Assembly: GCA_045533955.1 (NCBI GenBank) | Contig: JAZSIU010000042.1 | Coordinates: forward strand, 1 to 23,469 | Length of the DNA: 23,469 nt | Direction of reading: 5' to 3' | Origin: HGM04593 sp045533955 | GTDB taxonomy: Bacteria > Bacteroidota > Bacteroidia > Bacteroidales > Bacteroidaceae | Shown here: piece after piece, positions 16,331-23,424 of the stretch | Layout: each line of letters opens with the position of its first letter | Numbering within the stretch: the first letter of the stretch is position 1 | Notes under the pieces: generated by a model | Told to the model about the DNA's origin: nothing | The model's database searches: none | Seen by the model: the letters and a program-made list of their open reading frames with translations, nothing else | Made by a program: the position numbers and the translations under genes

Positions 16331-17071
16331 TTATTTTGTTACGGGGCGTATTGTGCTGCCGTTCCAACGGTTAAAGTGTGCACAGCCCTCCATTCTATTC
16401 TCAAGATATAAACGTAAAACGGCGTTGTATGTGTATCTGTTGCGTGTGCTCGACCAAAATGAGGCTCTTATTCCTATTTCGGTAACTTCGGAATCTATGT
16501 ATTCGCCTGCTGCGGGCAGAAAGATACTGTTGCCGTTTGGGCCTGTTACTTGCTGTCCTTTAACTCCGTTTAGTGTGTCTAATGTCCATTCGCACTTGTC
16601 TAAGAGTTCTTGTATTTCTTCTCTTGTGGGTATTCTCCAGCCGGCGCCCCACTTGATGTTTGCAACGTCATCTTCAAGGTCGAGGTCTGTTTTTTCGCTT
16701 TTGAATGTATGGGTCGCCTCGCTATATACCTCTTTTACCTCGGTCTCGCCCCAAGCATAGTAACCGCCGAATTCTTCGGGCTTTGATGCTCCAATATTAT
16801 ATGAGGCCCATTTTGTGCCGCTGGGCAGGCCAAGGTCGATGGCTTCGGCCGGGGTGAATGTGAGGTCTTTATTGGGCACGAACGGCACGGCCTCCTCGGT
16901 GGTGGCTTCTTCGCCGGTTGTTGTGTCGCTTGCTGATTCGTCTGTTGACGCTTGCTCGGTTGTGAGTACTTTTTTTGCAATGCTTTTCAGCCCTTTTTTC
17001 AGATTAAAACTTTGCGAGTATGAACCCACTGAGAATAAAAATAGCAATGATAAAATGACAATCTTTTTCAT
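16331..17071 (-). CDS. Secreted protein with Fibrobacter succinogenes major-paralogous-type domain
   Basis: A 246-residue exported protein of unknown role. MKKIVILSLLFLFSVGSYSQS is a signal peptide without a lipobox. A low-complexity Thr/Glu-rich spacer (about 35-65) precedes the domain, which begins AIDLGLPSGTKWASYNIGA and continues with GGYYAWGE, WRIPTREEIQELL, LPAAGEY, FWSST and the ending STIRPV. That pattern is the C-type-lectin-like fold often labelled Fib_succ_major in Bacteroidales surface proteins. The ATG at 17071 is chosen because it starts the signal peptide; the frame is open for 48 further codons with no signal. It lies upstream of the hexosaminidase gene, which hints at surface glycan handling, but that is inference. 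Confidence 0.85.
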   Translation of the reverse strand: MKKIVILSLLFLFSVGSYSQSFNLKKGLKSIAKKVLTTEQASTDESASDTTTGEEATTEEAVPFVPNKDLTFTPAEAIDLGLPSGTKWASYNIGASKPEEFGGYYAWGETEVKEVYSEATHTFKSEKTDLDLEDDVANIKWGAGWRIPTREEIQELLDKCEWTLDTLNGVKGQQVTGPNGNSIFLPAAGEYIDSEVTEIGIRASFWSSTRNRYTYNAVLRLYLENRMEGCAHFNRWNGSTIRPVTK

Positions 17072-17197
17072 AATACTGAATTTTATGGGTTTGCAATAAA
17101 TGTATATGGACGAACTTTTTTCTTTTGATTCGTTGTCGATGTGTTGTGCCCGATTGATTATTTTACAGGGGAGTGAGCCGCTCGAAAGGGCTATAAA

Positions 17198-17246
17198 CGA
17201 CAATATTGCTTGCAATCTTTTTTGTGAGATTGTAGCAATATTGTCG
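17198..17246 (-). terminator. Long hairpin after the biotin carrier gene
   Basis: CGACAATATTGC (17198-17209) pairs perfectly with GCAATATTGTCG (17235-17246), and CAATCT/AGATTG extends the stem inside. It lies 14 nt after the biotin-carrier stop. The tail on the minus strand (TTTATAG) is weak, so it may be a terminator, an RNA-stability element or a small repeat. Confidence 0.5.
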
Positions 17247-17260
17247 ATGTCTTTTGGGGC

Positions 17261-17695
17261 TTATTCAAGCACTACAAGCACTGCACCGTCGGCAACGGTG
17301 TCGCCTTTGGCTACGGCGATTGATGCAACTTTTCCGTCGCGGTCGGCGTTGATGTTGTTCTCCATTTTCATTGCCTCGAGAAGAACTACTGTCTGGCCTT
17401 TTGTTACCGTGTCGCCTACGTTTACTTTAACGTCGATGATTACTCCGGGCAGAGGGGTCTTGATGGGGTGCCCGTTTACGGGGGCTGCGGCTGCGGTGGG
17501 CGCTGCCGTAGCTGCTGCGGGGGCAACGGGCTTGACAACGGGTTTTACTACTGCTGCGGGTTTCTTGGCTTCGGGCTTTTCCCACTCGACGGTGTATTCT
17601 GCTCCGTTTACTGTTACTTTGGCTGTTGTGTCGGCTACTTCGTTTATTGTTACTTGGTATTTATCGCCGTTGATGGTATATTTATACTCTTTCAT
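17261..17695 (-). CDS. Biotin carboxyl carrier protein (biotin/lipoyl attachment domain)
   Basis: A 144-residue carrier that holds carboxybiotin during transfer to or from acyl-CoA. The first 40 residues form a small beta-rich segment (MKEYKYTINGDKYQVTI), then an Ala/Pro linker (about 42-75), then the biotinyl domain with EAMKM and target lysine K110. The N-terminal extension and Ala-Pro hinge are typical of carriers in methylmalonyl-CoA or oxaloacetate decarboxylase and propionyl-CoA carboxylase systems. It begins 15 bp after a 46-residue small gene and is the last gene of the epimerase operon. The membrane beta subunit (OadB) that often follows in Bacteroidales is absent here. Confidence 0.94.
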   Translation of the reverse strand: MKEYKYTINGDKYQVTINEVADTTAKVTVNGAEYTVEWEKPEAKKPAAVVKPVVKPVAPAAATAAPTAAAAPVNGHPIKTPLPGVIIDVKVNVGDTVTKGQTVVLLEAMKMENNINADRDGKVASIAVAKGDTVADGAVLVVLE

Positions 17696-17710
17696 AATAT
17701 TGGTGGCTTC

Positions 17711-17851
17711 TTAGTTACACAAATTGTTCCAATGTTTGTTGACGTAGCGGATGGTGAGGATGCCGCTCTCTTCGTCGTGGATATTATCGCCAAGATAGCT
17801 GCTCAGAGCCATTGCGATTGCTGCTATTGCAGCGTCGTTTTTTTCTTTCAT
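17711..17851 (-). CDS. Small protein (46 aa), probable remnant or soluble version of OadG/decarboxylase small subunit
   Basis: A 46-residue ORF placed exactly between the carboxyltransferase (12-bp gap) and the biotin carrier (15-bp gap). It starts MKEKNDAAIAAIAMALSSYL and continues GDNIHDEESGILTIRY, ending in NKHWNNLCN. From memory, an Ala-rich helix followed by HDEES and a beta-like TI stretch resembles the C-terminal tail of OadG-like subunits that hold carboxyltransferase complexes together; this was not confirmed by a search. The N-terminal membrane helix and Ala/Pro hinge of OadG are missing, so the product should be soluble. Tight spacing on both sides argues that it is translated. Confidence 0.7.
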   Translation of the reverse strand: MKEKNDAAIAAIAMALSSYLGDNIHDEESGILTIRYVNKHWNNLCN

Positions 17852-17863
17852 AAGCGTAATGTT

Positions 17864-19417
17864 TTACAGAGGTATGTTTCCGTGTTTCTTATTGGGCAGG
17901 CCTTGACGCTTGCTCTCGAGCTGTGCAAGGGCGCGTATAACGCGGAAGCGGGTGTTGCGTGGCTCGATAACGTCGTCGATGTAACCATATTTTGCTGCCT
18001 GATAGGGGTTGGCAAAGAGTTTGTTGTACTCGGCCTCTTTCTCGGCAATGAAGGCTTTGGGGTCGGCTGCCTCTTTGGCCTCTTTGGCATAGAGTACCTC
18101 GGCGGCACCGGCGGCGCCCATTACGGCAATCTCGGCGCTAGGCCAAGCGTAGTTGAGGTCGGCGCGCAGCTGCTTGCAGGCCATCACAATGTGTGAACCG
18201 CCATACGATTTACGCAGTGTAACGGTTACTTTGGGCACTGTCGCCTCGCCGTAGGCATAGAGTAATTTTGCTCCGTGCAGAATTACGGCGTTGTACTCTT
18301 GTGCCGTGCCGGGGAGGAAGCCGGGTACGTCGACGAGGGTTACAAGGGGGATGTTGAATGCGTCGCAGAAGCGTACGAAGCGTGCACCCTTGCGCGATGC
18401 GTTGCAGTCGAGCACGCCTGCATAGCGGCAGGGCTGGTTGGCTACCACGCCCACCGATTTTCCGTTCATTCGTGCAAAGCCCACGATGATATTCTGGGCA
18501 TAGTCGCGGTGAACCTCGAGAAACTCGCCGTTATCAACAATCTCGCCAATTACGTCGTACATATTGTATGCCTGATTGGGGTTGTCGGGGATGATGCTGT
18601 TCAAAAGGTCGCTCTTGCGGTCGATGGGGTCGGTGCAGGGAACCTCGGGTACTGTCTCGCGGTTGTTCTGCGGTATATAGCTGAAGAGTTTGCGGATGAG
18701 CAGCAGTCCATCCTCTTCGCTCTGTGCGGTAAAGTGTGTTACGCCCGACTTACTCGAGTGTACGCCGGCGCCACCGAGCTCCTCTTGTGTTACAACCTCG
18801 CCCAGCACGGTTTTTACCACTTTAGGGCCTGTGAGGAACATATATGATGTGCCCTCGGTCATTATTGTAAAGTCGGTGAGGGCGGGCGAATATACTGCGC
18901 CGCCTGCGCAGGGACCGAATATGCCCGATATTTGTGGAACAACGCCCGATGCAAGAATATTGCGCTCGAAAATCTCGGCGTATCCGGCAAGGGCGTTTAT
19001 TCCCTCTTGAATGCGTGCGCCGCCGCTGTCGTTGATGCCAATGACGGGTGCGCCCACCTTCATTGCCATATCCATTACCTTGCATATTTTTTGTGCCATA
19101 GTCTCGGACAGCGAGCCTCCGGTTACGGTAAAGTCTTGTGCGAATATATATACGATGCGTCCCTCAATTGTACCGCAGCCTGTAACCACGCCGTCGCCGA
19201 GGAATTGTTTTTTCTCTTGCCCGAAATTGGTGCAGCGATGGGTTACGAACATATCAAACTCTTCGAAGCTACCTTTGTCGAGCAACATTTCTATGCGCTC
19301 GCGAGCGGTATATTTTCCACGCTCGTGCTGTTTTTCAATGGCTTTTTCGCCTCCGCCCAAGCGAGCCTTGGCTCTCATTGCTACCAGCTCTTTGATTTTT
19401 TCAAATTGCTTGCTCAT
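17864..19417 (-). CDS. mmdA: Acyl-CoA carboxyltransferase (methylmalonyl-CoA decarboxylase alpha / propionyl-CoA carboxylase beta)
   Basis: A 517-residue biotin-dependent carboxyltransferase moving CO2 between carboxybiotin and propionyl- or methylmalonyl-CoA. The N-terminal crotonase-like half has EKQHERGKYTARERIEMLLD and the oxyanion region NDSGGARIQEG; GPCAGGAVYSPALTDF follows. The C-terminal half has LRKSYGGSHIVMACK and ends KKHGNIPL, typical of MmdA/PccB. Length is normal. Sequence cannot separate decarboxylase from carboxylase; the epimerase upstream points to methylmalonyl-CoA. With no biotin carboxylase or OadB gene here, the partner subunit must be elsewhere. The gene starts 39 bp after the epimerase. 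Confidence 0.93.
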   Translation of the reverse strand: MSKQFEKIKELVAMRAKARLGGGEKAIEKQHERGKYTARERIEMLLDKGSFEEFDMFVTHRCTNFGQEKKQFLGDGVVTGCGTIEGRIVYIFAQDFTVTGGSLSETMAQKICKVMDMAMKVGAPVIGINDSGGARIQEGINALAGYAEIFERNILASGVVPQISGIFGPCAGGAVYSPALTDFTIMTEGTSYMFLTGPKVVKTVLGEVVTQEELGGAGVHSSKSGVTHFTAQSEEDGLLLIRKLFSYIPQNNRETVPEVPCTDPIDRKSDLLNSIIPDNPNQAYNMYDVIGEIVDNGEFLEVHRDYAQNIIVGFARMNGKSVGVVANQPCRYAGVLDCNASRKGARFVRFCDAFNIPLVTLVDVPGFLPGTAQEYNAVILHGAKLLYAYGEATVPKVTVTLRKSYGGSHIVMACKQLRADLNYAWPSAEIAVMGAAGAAEVLYAKEAKEAADPKAFIAEKEAEYNKLFANPYQAAKYGYIDDVIEPRNTRFRVIRALAQLESKRQGLPNKKHGNIPL

Positions 19418-19456
19418 ATTATTATGTTTTTGTTGATTGTTAGTCGGGGTGAATAA

Positions 19457-19861
19457 CTACTCCTCGCACAGCTCGGTGAGCACGCCTTGTGTGGCCTTGG
19501 GGTGCAGGAAGGCAATGTGCAGGCCTTCGGCGCCGCTGCGGGGGGCTTTGTCTATTGTGCGCACGCCTTTTTCGTCGCACTCGGCAAGGGCGTTTACAAC
19601 GCCGTCCTCTACCTTATAGGCAATGTGGTGGATGCCTGCTCCGCGTGTCTCAAGGAATTTTGCGATTGTGCTATCGGGTGATGTGGGCTCAAGAAGTTCA
19701 ATCTTTGTCTCGCCGACGCGTAGGAATGCCGTGCGCACCTTCTGCTCCTCGACGGTCTCTATGTTGTAACACTCAAGGCCAAGCACTTGCTCGTAGTAGG
19801 GTAGTACCTCTTCGATATTGGGCACTGCAATTCCCAAGTGTTCGATTTTTGAAATTTTCAT
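19457..19861 (-). CDS. mce: Methylmalonyl-CoA epimerase
   Basis: A 134-residue VOC-fold metalloenzyme interconverting (R)- and (S)-methylmalonyl-CoA on the succinate-propionate route. Likely metal ligands are H8 (KIEHLGIAV), H79 (GIHHIAY) and E130 (GVLTELCEE) by family comparison. Length is typical. It is the first gene of an operon with the carboxyltransferase, the 46-residue small protein and the biotin carrier. Two promoter-like copies precede it. Confidence 0.95.
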   Translation of the reverse strand: MKISKIEHLGIAVPNIEEVLPYYEQVLGLECYNIETVEEQKVRTAFLRVGETKIELLEPTSPDSTIAKFLETRGAGIHHIAYKVEDGVVNALAECDEKGVRTIDKAPRSGAEGLHIAFLHPKATQGVLTELCEE

Positions 19862-19932
19862 AGTGCTTAATTTAAATAGGGTTAAATGTTTTTCATTTTC
19901 GCATTGTAGCGCAGATTATTTTCGCACTTAGC

Positions 19933-19943
19933 GCAAAGATACA
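19933..19943 (-). promoter_or_regulatory. Proximal promoter-like -7 box for mce operon
   Basis: On the minus strand TATCTTTGC, a full match to TAnnTTTGC, about 72 nt before the mce ATG. The -33 region is poor (TTTA). It is part of a repeated block also found at 20012-20025. Confidence 0.5.
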
Positions 19944-20014
19944 AACAAGCGAGCAAAAAAATAAAGTTTACTTTATATTTTTACAGCGAGTGCAGTATAT
20001 GTTCGCGCCTAAGC

Positions 20015-20045
20015 GCAAAGATACATATTAAAATGGATATTCAAT
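20015..20045 (-). promoter_or_regulatory. Distal promoter for mce operon
   Basis: On the minus strand ATTG (20045-20042), an 18-nt spacer, then TATCTTTGC (20023-20015). The -7 box matches fully and the -33 box has one mismatch. It is a copy of the proximal site, offset by exactly 82 bp. Confidence 0.55.
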
Positions 20046-20071
20046 ACTTTTTCACAAATTTTTTAAAATGT

Positions 20072-20105
20072 GCAACTTTTGGTGCCAAAAAGGGCTAAAA
20101 GTTGC
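20072..20105. promoter_or_regulatory. Inverted repeat between divergent mce and acetyltransferase genes
   Basis: GCAACTTTT (20072-20080) and AAAAGTTGC (20097-20105), a perfect 9-bp repeat with a 16-nt centre. It lies between the two divergent promoters. It could be an operator or a small hairpin; no T-tract follows in either direction. Confidence 0.4.
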
Positions 20106-20175
20106 TTGTCGGGCAGGGTGTGTGTGCTTAAATGGCACTCCTAATGCGTTTTTGCGGTTGCTCTTGTTTGGTTTA

Positions 20176-20207
20176 TTTGAGAAAACTTTTAAAATTACTA
20201 TCTTCGC
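20176..20207 (+). promoter_or_regulatory. Promoter for the sugar O-acetyltransferase
   Basis: TTTG at 20176-20179, a 19-nt spacer, and TATCTTCGC at 20199-20207, one mismatch from the -7 consensus. It lies 23 nt before the ATG at 20231, which supports that start. Confidence 0.6.
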
Positions 20208-20230
20208 GGCAAGAAACAAGAAGAGAGAGT

Positions 20231-20818
20231 ATGACAGAAAAAGAAAAAATGTTGCGTTCGATAATCTACGACGCCAACAACGACAAAGAATTGATAGAGG
20301 AACGTCGGGCGGCAAAAGAGCTGTGCTACGACTTTAATCATTTGCGCCCGTCCGATACCGAAGGGCAGACGAAAATTTTGTCTCGCCTCTTGGGGAAAGT
20401 CGGCGACGCTGTTTGTATTGTCGCCCCCTTTTGGTGCGACTATGGCTATAATATCGAGGTGGGTAGGAACTTTTTTGCCAACCATAATACTGTTATTCTG
20501 GACGGGGCAAAAGTGCGCTTCGGCGACAATGTTTTTATAGCCCCCAACTGCGGGTTCTACACGGCCGGGCACCCGATAGACACCGAGCGACGGAACAAGG
20601 GTCTGGAATATGCTCACCCGATAATCGTGGGCGATAATGTGTGGATAGGTGCGGGGGTGCAGGTGCTGCCGGGCGTTACCATCGGCTCGAATGTGGTGAT
20701 AGGCGCCGGGGCTGTGGTGGTTAAGGATATTCCCGATAATGTTGTTGCCGTGGGCAACCCTTGCCGCGTGTTAAGGGCAATAACCGACGCGGATAAGCAA
20801 AAGTCGTGGAACAGATAA
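20231..20818 (+). CDS. Sugar O-acetyltransferase, LacA/Maa type
   Basis: A 195-residue hexapeptide-repeat acetyltransferase that uses acetyl-CoA to acetylate sugars. The N-terminal helical part (KEKMLRSIIYDANNDKELIEE) is the Mac domain of maltose/galactoside acetyltransferases. A left-handed beta-helix follows with repeats such as IEVGRN, VRFGDN, IIVGDNVWIGAG and VTIGSNVVIGAG. The catalytic histidine is H114 in TAGHPID, corresponding to H115 of E. coli LacA. The ATG at 20231 is preferred because the promoter lies within any longer version. No sugar-utilisation genes are adjacent, and the natural substrate is uncertain; detoxification of non-metabolised sugars is the usual proposal. Confidence 0.94.
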   Translation: MTEKEKMLRSIIYDANNDKELIEERRAAKELCYDFNHLRPSDTEGQTKILSRLLGKVGDAVCIVAPFWCDYGYNIEVGRNFFANHNTVILDGAKVRFGDNVFIAPNCGFYTAGHPIDTERRNKGLEYAHPIIVGDNVWIGAGVQVLPGVTIGSNVVIGAGAVVVKDIPDNVVAVGNPCRVLRAITDADKQKSWNR

Positions 20819-20871
20819 TGCCTTTGGAGGTACTCTTGCTATTGTGTGTGGCGAGGGGATTATTTTTCAGG

Positions 20872-20921
20872 AATCGGATAGGTTTTTATTAAAAATCGGG
20901 CGCATTATCGAAAAATCGGGC
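20872..20921. promoter_or_regulatory. Direct repeats upstream of the acyl-CoA synthetase promoter
   Basis: AAAAATCGGGC occurs at 20891-20901 and again at 20911-20921, offset 20 bp; the core AATCGG also occurs at 20872. This spacing of about two helical turns suggests protein binding sites. A small TTAGTGT/ACACTAA hairpin follows at 20958-20977. The stretch 20819-21000 has no gene. Confidence 0.4.
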
Positions 20922-21000
20922 TCTCCTCGTGTGAACAATGGTGCAAAATGCAATTGTTTAGTGTCGAAAAACACTAATAATGCGGAACAATGTGAAAACT

Positions 21001-21033
21001 GTTGTCGAGTAGAAAGTTTTTGTGTAACTTTGC
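21001..21033 (+). promoter_or_regulatory. Promoter of the acyl-CoA synthetase gene
   Basis: GTTG at 21001-21004, a 20-nt spacer, and TAACTTTGC at 21025-21033, a full-match Bacteroides -7 box. Transcription would start near 21040 and give a leader of about 100 nt. Confidence 0.75.
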
Positions 21034-21052
21034 ACCGTTTTTAGCGGGAGCA

Positions 21053-21115
21053 GGCGACGGACGCCTTCCAGCTTTTTAGTCTAACAGCTGTCTGTTAGGC
21101 CTTTACAAAGAGGCC
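21053..21115 (+). promoter_or_regulatory. Structured 5' leader of the acyl-CoA synthetase mRNA
   Basis: Three hairpins can be drawn: GGCG/CGCC (21053-21065), CTAACAG-CTGT-CTGTTAG (21081-21098) and GGCCT/AGGCC (21098-21115). The last two share a base and crowd each other. The final one ends 26 nt before the start codon. It could be a regulatory RNA; no known riboswitch class is recognised. Confidence 0.4.
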
Positions 21116-21141
21116 GGTAGCAGCAAAAACTATAATCAAAA

Positions 21142-23049
21142 ATGAAGAAAACACTTGTAGATCTTTTTGAGGAGTCGGTAAGGCTGTATGCCAATAACAC
21201 TTTCCTCTTGGAGAAAACAGACAAAAAGAAGGGCTTCGAGCCCACCACTTATGCGCAGGTTAAGGAGCAGGTCTATCGTTTGGGTGCCGGCCTTCAGGCG
21301 CTTGGCGTGAAGAAGGGCGATAATATGGCGCTTCTGAGCGAGGGACGTAATCTGTGGGTTATCGGCGAGCTTGCAATGTTCTATGCCGGAGCGGTGAATG
21401 TGCCCCTCTCGATTAAGCTTGAAGAAAGCAACGACCTTACATTCCGTCTCATACACGGCGATGTAAAATATATAATGGTATCGGAGCAGCAGCTGAAAAA
21501 GGTGCGCAAGATTAAGGAGCAGATTCCCGCTGTCGAGAAAATCATTATTCTCAATGGCGAGCATCAGTGCGAGGAGCGCGAGATTCTCTTGGCCGATGTC
21601 CTTAAAATGGGCGACGATTTTCTTTCATCGCACACCGAGGATGAATTCTTGAGCGTTGCACGTTCTATTCAGAATGACGATATTGCCACAATCACATATA
21701 CAAGCGGAACGACAGCCGAGCCTAAGGGCGTCGTGCTGACACACCGTAACTACACTGCCAATGTCGAGCAGGCCTTGACACTTGTTCACATCGACCAGAC
21801 GTGGCGCACACTCATCATCCTGCCTCTCGACCACTGTTTTGCACACGTTGTGGGCTTCTATATTATGATGTCAAAGGGTGCAACGGCTGCCACTGTTCAA
21901 GTGGGTCGCACTCCGCTCGAGACGCTGAAGAATATCCCCGGCAACATAAAAGAGGTGCGTCCGCACTTTATTCTGTCGGTTCCTTCGCTTGCAAAGACCT
22001 TTAAAAAGAATATCGAGGGTGCCATCCGTGCCAAGGGTGCAACAACCGAGAAACTCTTTAATATGGGTATGAAAGTGCGTCAGTGCTATTTTGGCGAGAG
22101 TAATCTCGACCCGAAGGGGTTGCGTGCGCTTCTCAAGCCCGTTGTGTGGTTGTTCGATAAGATTATCTTCGACAAGATTCGTGCCAATTTCGGTGGCGAG
22201 CTTCGTTTCTTCGTGGGCGGTGGCGCATTGCTCGACAAAGACCTTCAGAATTTCTACATCGGCGTCGGAATGCCTATGTTTCAGGGCTATGGCTTGAGCG
22301 AGGCTACCCCCGTTATCTCGTCGAACGGCCCCGATAAGTATCGCTTCGGTTCGAGCGGTAAATTGGTTAAGCCCATCGAGGTGAAAATATGCGACGATAA
22401 GGGCAATGAGCTTCCTCTTGGCGAGATGGGCGAGATTGTCGTTAAGGGCGAGAATGTGATGGCAGGATATTGGAAGAATCCAAAATCGACCGCCGAGACT
22501 GTGCGCGACGGCTATCTTTACACCGGCGACCTTGGTTATATGACTGCCGAGGGGTTGCTCTACGTTAAGGGGCGCTTCAAGAGCCTTCTTATCTCGAGCG
22601 ACGGCGAGAAATACAGCCCCGAGGGCATTGAGGAGGCGTTTGTGAGCCTTTGCAGCACTGTTGACCAAGCTATTCTTTACAATAATCAGTCGCCTTATAC
22701 AATTGCACTAATCGTGCCCAATAAGGATAATATCAAGCGCGCGCTTGCTGCAAAGAACCTCGACCTTTCGACCGAGGAGGGACGCAAGGCTGCCATTGAG
22801 CTTGTCAAGGCCGATATGGATATGTTCAAGAAGGGTGGCGAGCACGAGGGTATGTTCCCCGAGCGTTGGTTGCCCAGCACATTCGCTGTGCTGCCCGAGG
22901 CTTTCACCGAGCAGAATGGTATGATGAACAGCACAATGAAGGTGGTGCGCGGTAAGGTTGAGAAATTCTATAAAGACCGCATCGACCATCTTTACACTCC
23001 CGAGGGTAAGGTTATCCTCAACGAGAAGAATATCGACTCGCTTAAGTAA
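21142..23049 (+). CDS. Long-chain fatty acid--CoA ligase (AMP-forming)
   Basis: A 635-residue ANL-superfamily enzyme that activates fatty acids to acyl-CoA through an acyl-adenylate. The P-loop is YTSGTTAEPKG (about 186-196; the usual SGTTGxPKG has Ala in place of the second Gly), A5 is GYGLSEATP (about 382-390), A7 YLYTGDLGY (about 458-466), the hinge motif is VKGRFKSLL, and the catalytic lysine is K600 in NSTMKVVRGK. The insertion and length fit the FadD15/long-chain branch of Bacteroidetes. No signal peptide or membrane helix is obvious, so it is cytosolic or membrane-peripheral. It is a single-gene unit with its own promoter, leader and terminator. Confidence 0.94.
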   Translation: MKKTLVDLFEESVRLYANNTFLLEKTDKKKGFEPTTYAQVKEQVYRLGAGLQALGVKKGDNMALLSEGRNLWVIGELAMFYAGAVNVPLSIKLEESNDLTFRLIHGDVKYIMVSEQQLKKVRKIKEQIPAVEKIIILNGEHQCEEREILLADVLKMGDDFLSSHTEDEFLSVARSIQNDDIATITYTSGTTAEPKGVVLTHRNYTANVEQALTLVHIDQTWRTLIILPLDHCFAHVVGFYIMMSKGATAATVQVGRTPLETLKNIPGNIKEVRPHFILSVPSLAKTFKKNIEGAIRAKGATTEKLFNMGMKVRQCYFGESNLDPKGLRALLKPVVWLFDKIIFDKIRANFGGELRFFVGGGALLDKDLQNFYIGVGMPMFQGYGLSEATPVISSNGPDKYRFGSSGKLVKPIEVKICDDKGNELPLGEMGEIVVKGENVMAGYWKNPKSTAETVRDGYLYTGDLGYMTAEGLLYVKGRFKSLLISSDGEKYSPEGIEEAFVSLCSTVDQAILYNNQSPYTIALIVPNKDNIKRALAAKNLDLSTEEGRKAAIELVKADMDMFKKGGEHEGMFPERWLPSTFAVLPEAFTEQNGMMNSTMKVVRGKVEKFYKDRIDHLYTPEGKVILNEKNIDSLK

Positions 23050-23097
23050 AAATGATTCGCGGCGTCTGCTTTTTTGTGCGGCGCAGCTGATGGATAA

Positions 23098-23136
23098 ACA
23101 CTCCCGACCACTTTTCGAGTGGTCGGGAGTGTTTTT
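23098..23136. terminator. Strong terminator after the acyl-CoA synthetase gene
   Basis: ACACTCCCGACCACT, loop TTTCG, AGTGGTCGGGAGTGT: a perfect 15-bp stem followed by TTTT. It could also work in the minus direction because A bases precede the stem. Confidence 0.9.
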
Positions 23137-23137
23137 A

Positions 23138-23248
23138 TTAGCGGTTGCATAGGTGGGTGAGAATACAGCCGATGGCTTTTTTGCGTGCTTCGATTGCCGA
23201 TGCAATCTGTTTTATTTTGTTAATGGCGGTGCAGTTGTCTCCCCGCAT
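23138..23248 (-). CDS. Possible 36-aa small protein
   Basis: An ATG at 23248 opens a 36-codon frame, MRGDNCTAINKIKQIASAIE followed by a Lys-rich helical end, stopping just before the terminator at 23098-23136. The composition is protein-like (amphipathic helix, two to three Cys) but the frame is open further upstream, no promoter or ribosome site is clear, and a minus-strand terminator precedes it. It may be chance. Confidence 0.22.
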   Translation of the reverse strand: MRGDNCTAINKIKQIASAIEARKKAIGCILTHLCNR

Positions 23249-23292
23249 TGTTCGTTGTGCTGCTTTTGTTGTGCGCCTCTTTTGTGGCAGAG

Positions 23293-23342
23293 AAAAAACA
23301 TCCGCTGCCGAAAGTATAAAAAACTTTGGGCAGCGGATGTTT
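23293..23342 (-). terminator. Minus-strand terminator
   Basis: AAACATCCGCTGCC (23296-23309) pairs with GGCAGCGGATGTTT (23329-23342), with AAAGT/ACTTT continuing inside. On the minus strand it runs into a T-tract (23298-23293). Confidence 0.75.
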
Positions 23343-23386
23343 GTATTATGAAAAAGTCTCTCTTTTTTTTGTGGTTGTCTGAATGT

Positions 23387-23424
23387 AAAAAAGCCTTACT
23401 TAAAAAACTGTGTGTTGGCTTTTT
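23387..23424 (-). terminator. Terminator overlapping the stop of the minus-strand gene
   Basis: AAAAAGCC and GGCTTTTT (about 23388-23395 and 23417-23424) form an 8-bp stem. On the minus strand it begins at the stop codon of the partial gene and ends in a T-tract. Confidence 0.55.

Noticed and set aside
20133..20147. TGGCAC-N5-ATGC, a sigma-54-like -24/-12 element upstream of the acetyltransferase
   Set aside because: GG-N10-GC spacing is right, but the -12 half is imperfect, such matches are common by chance, and a better Bacteroides-type promoter lies closer to the gene.
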